Below are positions 26,450 through 35,059 of a stretch of DNA of 48,791 nt, piece after piece. The notes beneath the pieces were generated by a model, which saw only the letters and a list, made by a program, of their open reading frames with translations, did no database searches and was not told the DNA's origin. Every line of letters starts with the position of its first letter. Position 1 is the first letter of the stretch. A program made the translations under genes and the position numbers. The stretch comes from Candidatus Aenigmatarchaeota archaeon (GTDB lineage: Archaea; Aenigmatarchaeota; Aenigmatarchaeia; CG10238-14), in the NCBI GenBank assembly GCA_017610225.1, contig JAFCCM010000008.1, positions 1-48,791 of the forward strand, in the 5' to 3' direction.

Positions 26450-26709
26450 TTTTTCAACTCCTTCATGAGATTTTTCATCATATATTTTCTAGCTTCCCTT
26501 TTTGGGTCTTTAGAAGGTTTTTTTGTTTTCCCAGCACCTCTTAGACTTGTAATTTTGACCGGAGGCTCTATTATTATTTTCTGCTCTATTTTCCTCATAA
26601 CAATATCAGATCCTATTTTAAGCCCCATTTCTCGTCTCCAACCTATTGGAAGAGTGATCCTCCCACCAACTTGGAGTTCCCTATTTACCATTTTAATATT
26701 TTCTACCAT
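26446..26709 (-). CDS. AbrB/SpoVT-type antitoxin, VapB-like
   Basis: 87 residues. A swapped-hairpin DNA-binding domain lies at 8-45 (VNRELQVGGRITLPIGWRRE, LKIGSDIVMRK), followed by a Lys/Arg-rich tail (KKPSKDPKREARKYMMKN) likely to contact the toxin. AGGTGA lies 7 nt before the ATG at 26709. The promoter region contains overlapping palindromes next to the TATA box, the typical site for autoregulation. The toxin gene follows with a 4-bp overlap. Confidence 0.82.
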   Translation of the reverse strand: MVENIKMVNRELQVGGRITLPIGWRREMGLKIGSDIVMRKIEQKIIIEPPVKITSLRGAGKTKKPSKDPKREARKYMMKNLMKELKK

Positions 26710-26722
26710 TTAATATTCACCT

Positions 26723-26753
26723 GGTAATTATTTACCAATTGGTATTTATAAAG
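26723..26753 (-). promoter_or_regulatory. VapBC-like promoter with overlapping palindromes
   Basis: The TATA-like CTTTATAAATA (26743-26753, minus strand) is followed by the perfect 12-bp palindrome TACCAATTGGTA (26733-26744) and GGTAAATAATTACC (26723-26736), which shares its TACC arm. The half-site GGTA/TACC thus repeats between the TATA box and the Shine-Dalgarno. This is where an AbrB-type antitoxin would repress its own operon. Confidence 0.65.
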
Positions 26754-26812
26754 TTATCTATCTCAAAAAAAGTTAAGGATGGGACGAGAATAGAGTAGTT
26801 CCTTTTTAAGTT

Positions 26813-27349
26813 TCAGATAAATTTTTTGTACAAATAGAGAAAAATAACAATAGAAATAGCAGTGGATAAAATAGAATAATTCCATGTACTAGTAAACAAA
26901 AGAGGATTTTTTTCATAATGTTTAAATGGATAAAAAATAGGTAGATTCCTATGTGCAAATAAATCTAGAATTAAGTGACTTGATAATCCTATTGTCAATG
27001 AAATTAGTATTAATTTAATGCCTTTATCAACAATCAAACTCCCATTTACGAGATATAATACTAGTAATGAAACTGGTAAAAGAATAAAAAAACACCCCAA
27101 AAGAGAATGCATTAATTTTGGTTTAACAATTTCAAGTAATAAAGGATCTTTTGGCTTTCTGAAAAAATCATATTTAAAAAATAAATCATGCATAGAGTAT
27201 TTTTCAATTAAAAAAATTTTAATAGACATTAGTAGAACTTCAATATCAGGTAATAAACATCCTATTAACAAACTTGTAAGGTCCAATCTTTTTTTTGTTA
27301 TAAAAAATAACCAAAGAACAGAAGCAATATGTGCAAACACTGAAGCCAT
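26813..27349 (-). CDS. integral membrane protein, DUF457/DUF4184-like putative hydrolase
   Basis: 178 residues with about four to five membrane spans. His residues lie at typical places: AHIASVL at the start, a LLPDIEVLL segment, KPKLMHSLLG in the middle, and GLSSHLILDLFAH followed by FYPF. This order (His, PD, HS, SHLxLD) is that of the membrane-bound metal-dependent hydrolase families related to YdjM. The biochemical activity of these families is not well established. It is convergent with nothing close; the CBS gene diverges from it. Confidence 0.65.
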   Translation of the reverse strand: MASVFAHIASVLWLFFITKKRLDLTSLLIGCLLPDIEVLLMSIKIFLIEKYSMHDLFFKYDFFRKPKDPLLLEIVKPKLMHSLLGCFFILLPVSLLVLYLVNGSLIVDKGIKLILISLTIGLSSHLILDLFAHRNLPIFYPFKHYEKNPLLFTSTWNYSILSTAISIVIFLYLYKKFI

Positions 27350-27402
27350 AATAATTATTACCTAATTTCATTTTTATAAACCAATAAATCCAACTATTAT
27401 CT

Positions 27403-27894
27403 GTGAAACGAGCAAAAGATTTGATGTCAACAGATGTAGTCTATCTACATCCAGAAGACTCTATATTTGATGCAGCTAACCTGTTTTCTCAATTAGATAT
27501 ACATGGATTGCCAGTGGTCAAAGACGACAAACTCGTGGGTATGATAACAGTTACTGATATAATCAAGTTTATCGACATCAAGACAGATAATTTACCAGAG
27601 CTTAAAGGCACAGGTTTACATGACGTAATTTTAACTATTTTCAAGACTGTAAAATCCAGTGAAGATTTTGAGAAAGAATTGGAAAAAATATCAAATTCTA
27701 AAATTGAAGATATAATGAGCAAAGAATTGATAACAATAAATCAAAAAGCAACTTTTTTGGAAATTGCAAAAATAATGGATAAGCATAACATTCACAGAGT
27801 TCCAGTTGTAAGTAGAAACAGACTAGTAGGTATGATAACTGGTGTTGATTTGATGAAAGTATTGTTAAAAAATCCTAGAAAAAAAAGAAAATAG
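27403..27894 (+). CDS. CBS-domain pair protein
   Basis: 163 residues made of two CBS domains: residues 1-60 (KRAKDLMSTDVVYLHPED, HGLPVVKDDKLVGMITVTDI) and about 100-160 (IEDIMSKELITINQKAT, HRVPVVSRNRLVGMITGVDLMK). CBS pairs bind adenosyl ligands such as AMP, ATP or SAM. The GTG at 27403 is needed to include the conserved first strand and helix; an ATG at 27424 would cut it. TTTATAAACC is about 30 bp upstream. No enzyme domain is attached, so it is a stand-alone sensor or regulator. Confidence 0.88.
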   Translation: MKRAKDLMSTDVVYLHPEDSIFDAANLFSQLDIHGLPVVKDDKLVGMITVTDIIKFIDIKTDNLPELKGTGLHDVILTIFKTVKSSEDFEKELEKISNSKIEDIMSKELITINQKATFLEIAKIMDKHNIHRVPVVSRNRLVGMITGVDLMKVLLKNPRKKRK

Positions 27895-27895
27895 A

Positions 27896-28336
27896 TCATG
27901 TCAACTTGTTCATTAAATCTCTCATTGCTATATCTACTTCATTCAATTCTCTTTTAACTATTTCTTGATTAAGTGATCTGGTCATTGTTGAGAAAATAAG
28001 GTCTGACTTTTCTCTTGCATCCGTGTCAAAGATGTTCTGTCTGACAAAGGGATTATCAATTTGTGAAAGAAAAAAATGAAAATTCTTTTTTACATCTTCA
28101 GGGACTTTTGAGTCATTAATAATTCTCTTAACTTCTGGTGTATGGAATTTAGATACATATTTCTCTCCTTTTTCTTCTATCAATCCTTTATCTAAAAATT
28201 CTAATATTTTTACTGTGACATTTGTTTCTGGAAATCTTTCTTTTATTTCTTCTAAATTTTTTGGATATTCAATAAAATCAAGTATGTCATAGTCTATTCT
28301 TTTTAGATTGGCTTTACTCGTTTCTATTGGGAACAT
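27896..28336 (-). CDS. winged-helix-like protein, unknown
   Basis: 146 residues. The first 70 look like a winged helix: YDILDFIEYPKNLEEIKERF, then a recognition-like helix VTVKILEFLDKGLIEEKGEKYV with the wing. The second half is helical and charged. No signal peptide. It ends 1 bp from the CBS gene, convergently. I do not recognise a family; a transcription-linked role is only a guess from the fold pattern. Confidence 0.6.
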   Translation of the reverse strand: MFPIETSKANLKRIDYDILDFIEYPKNLEEIKERFPETNVTVKILEFLDKGLIEEKGEKYVSKFHTPEVKRIINDSKVPEDVKKNFHFFLSQIDNPFVRQNIFDTDAREKSDLIFSTMTRSLNQEIVKRELNEVDIAMRDLMNKLT

Positions 28337-28402
28337 GATTATTATTTGTAGAGAAAAGAATTAATGTAAATAAAAATAAAAAAAGTCTGTTATTATTTTA
28401 TT

Positions 28403-28786
28403 CTAACAAGTAACAACTTGTCTTACACTATTACTTGGTGATGTTACCAAAAGTGTGTGTTGCCCTGAACTAAGTTCAGTAGGGTCAGATGATACTGCTG
28501 TTCCTGTTTCTCTGGTTTCTATTGTCCCGAAATCATAAAAAGTTGATTTGACGACATTATCTATTAAAACTGTAATATCAGCATCTACCAAATCACTTGT
28601 TCCCTCATTTGAAAGTACAATGGTTATATGCGTTGAATTACAGTATGCATCCGCCAGTGATATTGACTTTTCTGTTTTACCACTTATCATTCCTGAGAAA
28701 AATAGGTAAGCAACTCCTATCAATCCTATTACTATCATTACAAGAAGAATAGTTGCAATTATTCCAGATACACCTTTATTTGACAT
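28403..28786 (-). CDS. archaeal type IV pilin-like protein
   Basis: 127 residues. The class III signal peptide is NKGVSGIIATILL: a short basic stretch, cleavage by the prepilin peptidase after Gly5, and a hydrophobic helix of about 20 residues (PF07790 type). The remainder is a small beta domain (VVKSTFYDFG, SSGQHTLLV) with one Cys in ADAYCNST and a Cys as last residue, which may form a disulfide. It would be assembled into a pilus at the cell surface; no assembly ATPase is nearby. Confidence 0.85.
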   Translation of the reverse strand: MSNKGVSGIIATILLVMIVIGLIGVAYLFFSGMISGKTEKSISLADAYCNSTHITIVLSNEGTSDLVDADITVLIDNVVKSTFYDFGTIETRETGTAVSSDPTELSSGQHTLLVTSPSNSVRQVVTC

Positions 28787-28828
28787 AACTAAAGATTGTT
28801 TTCTTGGCTTATAAATCTTTTTTCTAAT

Positions 28829-30118
28829 TCATTTAGATTTTTTCCCCAACTTTTCAATCCCACCCATATAATCTCTGAGAACTTTGGGAATAACAACTGT
28901 CCCATCTTTTTGTTGATTTTGTTCAATGATAGCAATCATGACTCTACTTGTGGCAATACCAGTGTTGTTGAGTGTGTGGACAAAATTAACAGGTGGTTGA
29001 CCTTCCTTATCTCTAAACTTAATATTTAATCTTCTTGCCTGATAGTCTGTACAATTAGAATTTGATCCTACCTCCCTAAATTCCCCATCAGCCATCCAGA
29101 TCTCAGTGTCATATTTTTTTGCAGCAATTACTCCTATATCTCCTGTACATACATTGACTACACGATGAGTTAGTCCTAGGACTTTGAACATCTCTTCAGT
29201 ATTGTGTTGTAATTCTTCATGATATTTCCATGACTCATCTGGGTGACAAAAGATGAATTGTTCTACTTTATGAAACTGATGCATTCTGAAAAGTCCTTTG
29301 GTATATTTTCCATGTGATCCTACCTCTTTTCTAAAACAAGGACTTAATCCACAAAATTTGATTGGTAAATCTTTTTTATCTATGACTTCATCCATAAACA
29401 TTGCACCCATTGGATGTTCACTTGTTGCAATTAAATGAAGATCTTCCCCCTCGATTTTATACATAACATCATTAAATGATTCCAAATCTGTCACACCTTC
29501 GTAAGGTTTTCTTCTCATCATGAATGGTGGTATGACTAATTTATAACCCCTTTTTCTCAGGAAGTCTATCGCAAACCTTTGCAATGCTAAGTCAAGTAAG
29601 GCCAATTCTTCTTTCTCATAAAAAAATCCCATGCCTGAAATTTTTGCTGCTCGTTCTGACTCAATCAACCCAAGATCTTCAAGGATTTCTATATGAGTTT
29701 TTGGTTGAAAACTGAACTCAGGAATTTTTCCCCATCTTTTTATTTCAACATTGTCATTTTCATCTTTTCCAAATGGAACTGATTCATGAAGGAGATTAGG
29801 TATACTCATTAAACTTGGTCTTAGTTTTTCTTTTAGTTTGATTTCATTTTCTTCAAGTTCTTTTATCTTCTTTGGTAGTTCTTGAATTTCTTTGACTTGC
29901 CCTTTAATGTCTTTACCTTCTTTTTTTAGTTTAGATATTTCAGTCGTTACTTTATTTCTTCTTTTTCTTGAATCATTTAATTCTTTAGTTACTTCTCTCC
30001 ATTCTTTGTCAAATTTTATTACATCATCTAATCTTTTTATGGCATCTGAATCATGTCTTTTTTCAAGATTTTCTCTGACCATTTCTGGATTTTCTCGAAT
30101 TAGTTTTATGTCTAGCAT
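28829..30118 (-). CDS. serS: seryl-tRNA synthetase
   Basis: Charges tRNA-Ser. 429 residues: an N-terminal antiparallel coiled coil (about 30-105, Lys/Glu-rich) followed by the class II core. Motif 2 is FRKEVGSHGKYTKGLFRMHQF and motif 3 is NTGIATSRVMIAIIEQ. This is the common SerRS type, not the rare methanogen form. A perfect ribosome binding site, AGGAGGAGAG, precedes the ATG. The HAD phosphatase lies just upstream on the same strand, with 31 bp between them. Confidence 0.96.
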   Translation of the reverse strand: MLDIKLIRENPEMVRENLEKRHDSDAIKRLDDVIKFDKEWREVTKELNDSRKRRNKVTTEISKLKKEGKDIKGQVKEIQELPKKIKELEENEIKLKEKLRPSLMSIPNLLHESVPFGKDENDNVEIKRWGKIPEFSFQPKTHIEILEDLGLIESERAAKISGMGFFYEKEELALLDLALQRFAIDFLRKRGYKLVIPPFMMRRKPYEGVTDLESFNDVMYKIEGEDLHLIATSEHPMGAMFMDEVIDKKDLPIKFCGLSPCFRKEVGSHGKYTKGLFRMHQFHKVEQFIFCHPDESWKYHEELQHNTEEMFKVLGLTHRVVNVCTGDIGVIAAKKYDTEIWMADGEFREVGSNSNCTDYQARRLNIKFRDKEGQPPVNFVHTLNNTGIATSRVMIAIIEQNQQKDGTVVIPKVLRDYMGGIEKLGKKSK

Positions 30119-30149
30119 TTACTCTCCTCCTTTATTATTTTATTTAATA

Positions 30150-30839
30150 TTAATTAATTTTCACTCCTTGTTCTATTCCATAAAGTTCTTCGATTAATGA
30201 AATTAAGGCTTTCATATTTTCTCCTTTGAGAACATGATCAACTTCTTTCTTCACACCAGAGTTAGCATTTTCAACAGCTACTGAATAACCAGCGATTCTT
30301 AACATCCCTAAATCCCCAGCACCATCTCCTACAACAAAAGTTCTTTCTGGTAGTATTCCTCTCTCATCACAAAAGGCATGTAGATAATACTCTTTATTAC
30401 CTCGGACCATTACTTTTACTCCATTTAATTTTCCATCTTGGTCATATGTGAATTCATTTGAATAGATTGTTGCTATTGATCTGTACGGCTCTGAAATGAA
30501 ATCAATGACCCCACCAGTAATTATTGCTACTGGAATTTCGTGTTTCTGAAGATAATTAAAAAACTCTTCGACCCCTGGTTTTATCTCAAGGACTTCTTCA
30601 ACTAATTCTTGAATTTTGTCTCTAGTCAAGCCATACTGAACTAACATTCCAACTGTTTTTCGAAAACTTTCTTCCCATGACTTTCCATCACCATTAACTC
30701 TATTTTCCTGTTCTTGTCTGATTCCAAGGTAGAGATCTCTATCTAATAATTCTGCCATTCTTGGCATTAACTCCCCTATTGTCATCGTTGATTCCCAATC
30801 AACCACAACAGCAAATTTTTCATTATATCTAATCATCAT
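30150..30839 (-). CDS. HAD-family phosphatase, phosphoserine-phosphatase-like
   Basis: 229 residues. Motif I is VVVDWESTMT with the nucleophile Asp14, but the second acidic residue is Glu16 where most have Asp. Motif II is IITGG, and motif IV is VVGDGAGDLGML. The helical cap between motifs I and II fits the SerB/PSP branch. The upstream position next to serS makes a link to serine metabolism attractive, but the family has many substrates. The Asp-to-Glu change may lower or alter activity. Confidence 0.78.
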   Translation of the reverse strand: MMIRYNEKFAVVVDWESTMTIGELMPRMAELLDRDLYLGIRQEQENRVNGDGKSWEESFRKTVGMLVQYGLTRDKIQELVEEVLEIKPGVEEFFNYLQKHEIPVAIITGGVIDFISEPYRSIATIYSNEFTYDQDGKLNGVKVMVRGNKEYYLHAFCDERGILPERTFVVGDGAGDLGMLRIAGYSVAVENANSGVKKEVDHVLKGENMKALISLIEELYGIEQGVKIN

Positions 30840-31011
30840 CTCAATCTCATTTGAACTTTAAATGATCTAAGAACCAATGGACCCTAACAGCAACTAGAGC
30901 CAGAACTAGAAGAGGAAATTTTTACAAATAATACTAAGAAAAAGTCAAACAAAATTAGATTTTGGATTGGTACGGCATCACATTCACTTAAGAATAATTG
31001 GTTGGTTAAGT

Positions 31012-32439
31012 TTATATTTTTAATCCCTGGTCTTGAACATATTCTGAACCATTTTTCAACGCTATTTCTGCCTTCTGGAGCTCTTTTCCAAGATAAAATG
31101 CATGAAACTGATCGTTAATTCTAAAATTCTCAACCATTTTTTCACAAATTTCTTCAGCAGTCTTCCCACAAATTTCATCAATTCTTTTACCTTCAGGGGT
31201 CATATGGGCAACTTTTATTCTTTCCCTTTCAATAGATATTCTAAAATTACCTCTTGGGTCTCCAATCTTTTCTACTTTTATTGGGTATTTTTCAATTATT
31301 TCTTTTGCTTTTTTCCAGTTGTTTTTGTAAATATGTGCACTACAAGAGAATGTTGTAATTGTTCCCATATCTATTCCTATTTCTTCTGAGATTATTTTTT
31401 GGAGTTTTCTCAGAGCATAAACATTTCTAGGCCAGGCTTCAAACATGTCATTGCTTCTGAAGTATGCTGTCAAGTATAGTTTGTTTCCTTGAACAAGACA
31501 TTGAACAAGATCTAGGCAAGGTGGTTTATCACTGTTAATATCTTTAACAATATCCCAAGTGCATGCAACCGCTCGGCGAGAAAAATTATGTGCTTTTAAT
31601 TCTTGAACTATTTTTTTTATTTGGTCAATATTTCTAAATTTCATTAACCTTTGTCCATATGTATATTCTATTGACGGATCTACTATTGGAGTAATAACTG
31701 TTGGTATATATTTTTCTAAATCTTTTTTTGTGAATTGATAGAATTCTCTCCATTTTAGTTTGTCAGTGTCTTCTTCTTCGATTATTACCATTAAATCCAT
31801 AAGTTCTCTTTGGCCTATATCATATTGACTCTTTTTTGTCTCCCCGAATTTCATGATTAATTTAATAATTTTCAACCATGCATTTCCAACATATTTTTCT
31901 CTCACAATAAAACCATTTTTTTCACTTGGTAATAACTCAGGTAAATCTAATTTGGATTCAGAAAATATTTCTGGCTTACCATAAGATCCTAATTTTGGTA
32001 AAGAAGCAATTATTTCATTTAATTTAGAAAAGTTTTTTAAACTTCTGAAATCATGAATCTTAACATTTTTTCTAAAATCATCTAGAGATCTTTTTGTAAT
32101 TTCTCTATCAACGTAAGCATGGTCAATTCCTATAATTTTATTCTCCTTATCCAACCCATTTTCAAATAATTTTGTTAACGCTTCACCAGAATTGTTAAGA
32201 TCATTACCAGTTATGATGATATGTCTTATTTTTTTGTTGGCTAGACAATTTCTTACTAATGCATTTAGCCCTTCATCTTTCGAATATAACTGGCCTATCA
32301 CAGCATACTTGTTTTTATCAATATTTTTTTCAATATCTCCCCTTTTTGTCCATAAAGTGACTATAGAAACTTCACTATCTAGATTTCCTACTGTTAACAA
32401 ATTTTTGAAGTATATTGGCCATTGGGTAGTATGGAGCAT
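31012..32439 (-). CDS. thyA: archaeal thymidylate synthase with N-terminal DUF4346
   Basis: Makes dTMP from dUMP with a folate-type methylene donor. 475 residues. The N-terminal 150 residues (TTQWPIYFKNLL, IVTLWTKRG, HIIITGND) form the DUF4346 domain. The catalytic part starts near 250: YGQRLMKFRN, the phosphate-binding SRRAVACTWD, the nucleophile Cys308 in PPCLDLVQ, and YFRSNDMFEAWPRN. The usual His after the PPC is Leu here, as is seen among archaeal forms. An archaeal HTH gene diverges from its start with about 40 bp between. Confidence 0.85.
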   Translation of the reverse strand: MLHTTQWPIYFKNLLTVGNLDSEVSIVTLWTKRGDIEKNIDKNKYAVIGQLYSKDEGLNALVRNCLANKKIRHIIITGNDLNNSGEALTKLFENGLDKENKIIGIDHAYVDREITKRSLDDFRKNVKIHDFRSLKNFSKLNEIIASLPKLGSYGKPEIFSESKLDLPELLPSEKNGFIVREKYVGNAWLKIIKLIMKFGETKKSQYDIGQRELMDLMVIIEEEDTDKLKWREFYQFTKKDLEKYIPTVITPIVDPSIEYTYGQRLMKFRNIDQIKKIVQELKAHNFSRRAVACTWDIVKDINSDKPPCLDLVQCLVQGNKLYLTAYFRSNDMFEAWPRNVYALRKLQKIISEEIGIDMGTITTFSCSAHIYKNNWKKAKEIIEKYPIKVEKIGDPRGNFRISIERERIKVAHMTPEGKRIDEICGKTAEEICEKMVENFRINDQFHAFYLGKELQKAEIALKNGSEYVQDQGLKI

Positions 32440-32478
32440 GATTTATACTTGGTGATTCATATATGAATAAATGATACT

Positions 32479-32796
32479 ATGGGTTCAATGTTCATAGAAG
32501 TATTTGGAAATTATCCTTTAATTAGAGTAATTGATTTTTTCTTGGAAGAATACCTTTTTGATTACTCAAAAACACAAGTAGCAGAACTCTCGGAAGTTTC
32601 TTTCAATACCCTAGAATTGTTTTGGAATAAGTTAATCAAACTTGAAATGATTGTAAAAACTAGAAAAGTCGGTAATTCACAGATGTATAAGTTAAATCTT
32701 GAGAATCCGCTAATTCAGAAACTTATGGAGATTGATAGAGGTTTAATGATGAAATCATCTCAAAAAGTTAAAGTTCCTATTAAAATTAGAAGATAG
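32479..32796 (+). CDS. winged-helix transcription regulator
   Basis: 105 residues. A helix-turn-helix of the winged type covers about 15-70: LIRVIDFFLEEYLFDYSKTQVAELSEVS is followed by the recognition helix FNTLELFWNKLIKLEMI and a wing VKTRKVGNSQMYKLN. The tail is basic (KVKVPIKIRR). It diverges from thyA with shared promoter DNA, and may regulate it or itself. Similar small regulators are frequent in archaea. Confidence 0.72.
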   Translation: MGSMFIEVFGNYPLIRVIDFFLEEYLFDYSKTQVAELSEVSFNTLELFWNKLIKLEMIVKTRKVGNSQMYKLNLENPLIQKLMEIDRGLMMKSSQKVKVPIKIRR

Positions 32797-32843
32797 TCAA
32801 TTAATTTCTTATCTCTAAATTACCAATAATAAACGTGAAATAA

Positions 32844-33431
32844 ATGGAAAAAGATCAAAAAGCCCTGTTAGAAGCAGCATTGTTTATGTCACCAGATCCT
32901 CTTACACTTAATACTATCTCAAAAGTCACTGGAATTACCTCAAAAAGAGAACTTAGAGAACTATTAGAACAGATAAAACAAGAACACGAGATAGATACAA
33001 AAGGAGTAGAGTTAGCAATAACACAAGAAGGATATCAATTCAAAGTCAAAGATGATTTTATTAATCAAGTTTCCTCATTAACACCACATTCTGATCTAAC
33101 TGGTGGAATGCTAAGAACTTTAGGACTAGTCGCGTTAAGACAGCCAATGCCACAATCAGATATAGTCAAGATACAAGGTAACAAAACATATGGTTATATT
33201 AAAAAACTCGAAAAAAAAGGTTTAATAACATCAGAAAAGGTTAGTAGAACCAAAGTCTTAAGAACAACCAAGGAATTCGAAAGATATTTTGGTAAAAGTT
33301 TAATAGATATACAGGAAAGTTTAAAGGTAGTGATAAATGATGAAACAAGTCAGCAGTCTGGAACTGAAATTTCTGATGAAGGACCTGAAAGAGATTCAGG
33401 GGAAGAAAATACAGAAAATCAAGCAAGTTAA
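32844..33431 (+). CDS. scpB: chromosome segregation/condensation protein ScpB
   Basis: 195 residues with two winged helices as in the kleisin partner ScpB: KALLEAALFMSPDPLTLNTISKVTGI at the start and MLRTLGLVALRQPMPQSDIVKIQG with YGYIKKLEKKGLI in the middle. It acts with SMC and ScpA in chromosome organisation. The last 35 residues are an acidic, Ser/Glu-rich tail. That tail is encoded in DNA that also codes, in another frame, for the start of the NFACT gene (95-bp overlap). Confidence 0.85.
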   Translation: MEKDQKALLEAALFMSPDPLTLNTISKVTGITSKRELRELLEQIKQEHEIDTKGVELAITQEGYQFKVKDDFINQVSSLTPHSDLTGGMLRTLGLVALRQPMPQSDIVKIQGNKTYGYIKKLEKKGLITSEKVSRTKVLRTTKEFERYFGKSLIDIQESLKVVINDETSQQSGTEISDEGPERDSGEENTENQAS

Positions 33432-35055
33432 GGATGCTTATTCATTTCAATTATATGAAAATAAGGAGAAAATATATCTAATAATTATTCCTAATAAAAC
33501 TTTATTTTTAACTAAGAAAAACTATAAAGGAGAACCTAAGGAAGATTTTTGTAATATTCTTAGAAAATACCTAACAGGCCAAATCATTCAAAACATAGAA
33601 CAACATGATTTTGATAGAGTAATCGAGATTCAAACAAAAGATTACAAGTTAATAATCGAGATATTTGGTAAAGGAAATATTATTCTTGTTAATAAATCTG
33701 ACAATAAGATTATTCACGCAATTGAGATGAGATCATGGGCTACTCGAAAAATTAGACCGAAATATGAGTATGATTATCCACCTTCATCAATCAATCCATT
33801 TACGCTCAGTGTTGAAGATGTTATGTTCTATTTTGGGCAGAAAGAAATTGTAAAAATCCTTGCGAAAGATTTTGGTTTTGGTGGGGAGTCTGCGGAAAAG
33901 ATTTGTGAAAAGATTGGTATAGAAAAAGATTCGAAAAACAAAGAAGATGCTGACAGGATTTACGAGTTTATAAAAAAAATAGACAAAGAATTTCCTGAAT
34001 TAGATAATATTAACGAAAACCTAGAAAAAGGATTTGAAAAACATCTGAAAGAACTTGAACTTTTCAAAAGTGATGTCAAGAAAAAAATTGAGGTTATAAA
34101 AAAATCTCAAGACAAAAAAATGGAAGAATTTGTGAAAATGGAAAACACTTACCGGATATATGCTGAATCAATCTATGATAGTTATGCTATATTTGACAAC
34201 AAATTGACAAGATTGCGTGAGTTACAAAATCAAAATATATTACAAGAAGAAATCGAGGAAAGACTTCAAGTTAAATTCTCTAAAAATAAAACTGAAGTTC
34301 TAATAAAAAACATTCCAATTAATTACAAAAAATCTCTGGAAGAAAATGCTAATAATTATTATAATCTCGCAAAGAAAATGAAATCAAAGATTGAAGGAAT
34401 AGGAGAATCAAGAAAAAAAATTGAGAAAAAGAAAATTAAAGAAGAAAAAAAAGAAAGAGAAAAACAAATCGAAAAGAAATCTAAACAATGGTATAATCAA
34501 TTCAGATGGTTTAATTCTTCTAATGGATTTTTGGTTGTTTCGGGAAAAGATGCTAAAACCAATGAGAGATTAATCAGAAAATATATGAAAAAAGATGATC
34601 TAGTCTTTCACACAGATATCACAGGATCACCATTTACACTTGTTAAAAATCCAGATAAAAAAGAAATTTCTCAATCAACAATTCAAGAAGCTGCTGAGTT
34701 TTGTGGTGCTTACTCCAAGGCATGGAAAATTGGAATATCACTTGTGGATGTTTACTATATTACTCCAGATCAAGTCAAGAAAGAAGGTGGATTACCTCAG
34801 GGTAGTTTTATGATTTACGGGAAAAGAGAGTGGGTTAGACAAATTCCTGTTAAGATTGCTATTGGTAATAAAGGCGAGAAAATAATCTATGGTTCTACTA
34901 GTATGGTCAAGAAAGTCTGTGATTCATATGTAGAATTTAGTCCTGGTGAAAATTCTGCTAAGGAATTATTTGAGAAGACTAAAAATAAGATTAGTGTTAG
35001 TTTAGATCAATTGCAGAAGATTGTTCCTTATGGGAAGGGAGAAGTTATTAGTTAG
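33337..35055 (+). CDS. NFACT/Rqc2 (NEMF)-family ribosome quality-control protein
   Basis: 572 residues. The NFACT-N part begins SSLELKFLMKDLKEIQGKKIQKI and includes AIEMRSWATRKIRPKYEYDYPP. Long coiled coils cover about 215-390. The NFACT-R part follows: WYNQFRWFNSSNGFLVVSGKDAKTNE, DLVFHTDITGSP. These proteins bind the large ribosomal subunit with peptidyl-tRNA after stalling and can add C-terminal tails. The ATG at 33337 has AGGTAGTGAT just upstream and lies 95 bp inside scpB, in a different frame; the conserved NFACT start shows that the overlap is real. Confidence 0.92.
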   Translation: MMKQVSSLELKFLMKDLKEIQGKKIQKIKQVKDAYSFQLYENKEKIYLIIIPNKTLFLTKKNYKGEPKEDFCNILRKYLTGQIIQNIEQHDFDRVIEIQTKDYKLIIEIFGKGNIILVNKSDNKIIHAIEMRSWATRKIRPKYEYDYPPSSINPFTLSVEDVMFYFGQKEIVKILAKDFGFGGESAEKICEKIGIEKDSKNKEDADRIYEFIKKIDKEFPELDNINENLEKGFEKHLKELELFKSDVKKKIEVIKKSQDKKMEEFVKMENTYRIYAESIYDSYAIFDNKLTRLRELQNQNILQEEIEERLQVKFSKNKTEVLIKNIPINYKKSLEENANNYYNLAKKMKSKIEGIGESRKKIEKKKIKEEKKEREKQIEKKSKQWYNQFRWFNSSNGFLVVSGKDAKTNERLIRKYMKKDDLVFHTDITGSPFTLVKNPDKKEISQSTIQEAAEFCGAYSKAWKIGISLVDVYYITPDQVKKEGGLPQGSFMIYGKREWVRQIPVKIAIGNKGEKIIYGSTSMVKKVCDSYVEFSPGENSAKELFEKTKNKISVSLDQLQKIVPYGKGEVIS

Positions 35056-35059
35056 TAAA

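Noticed and set aside
30840..31011. Possible short minus-strand peptide ending in Ser-rich and Cys-Cys residues
   Set aside because: Only a TTG start with no ribosome binding site and about 22 codons; not enough support to call a gene.
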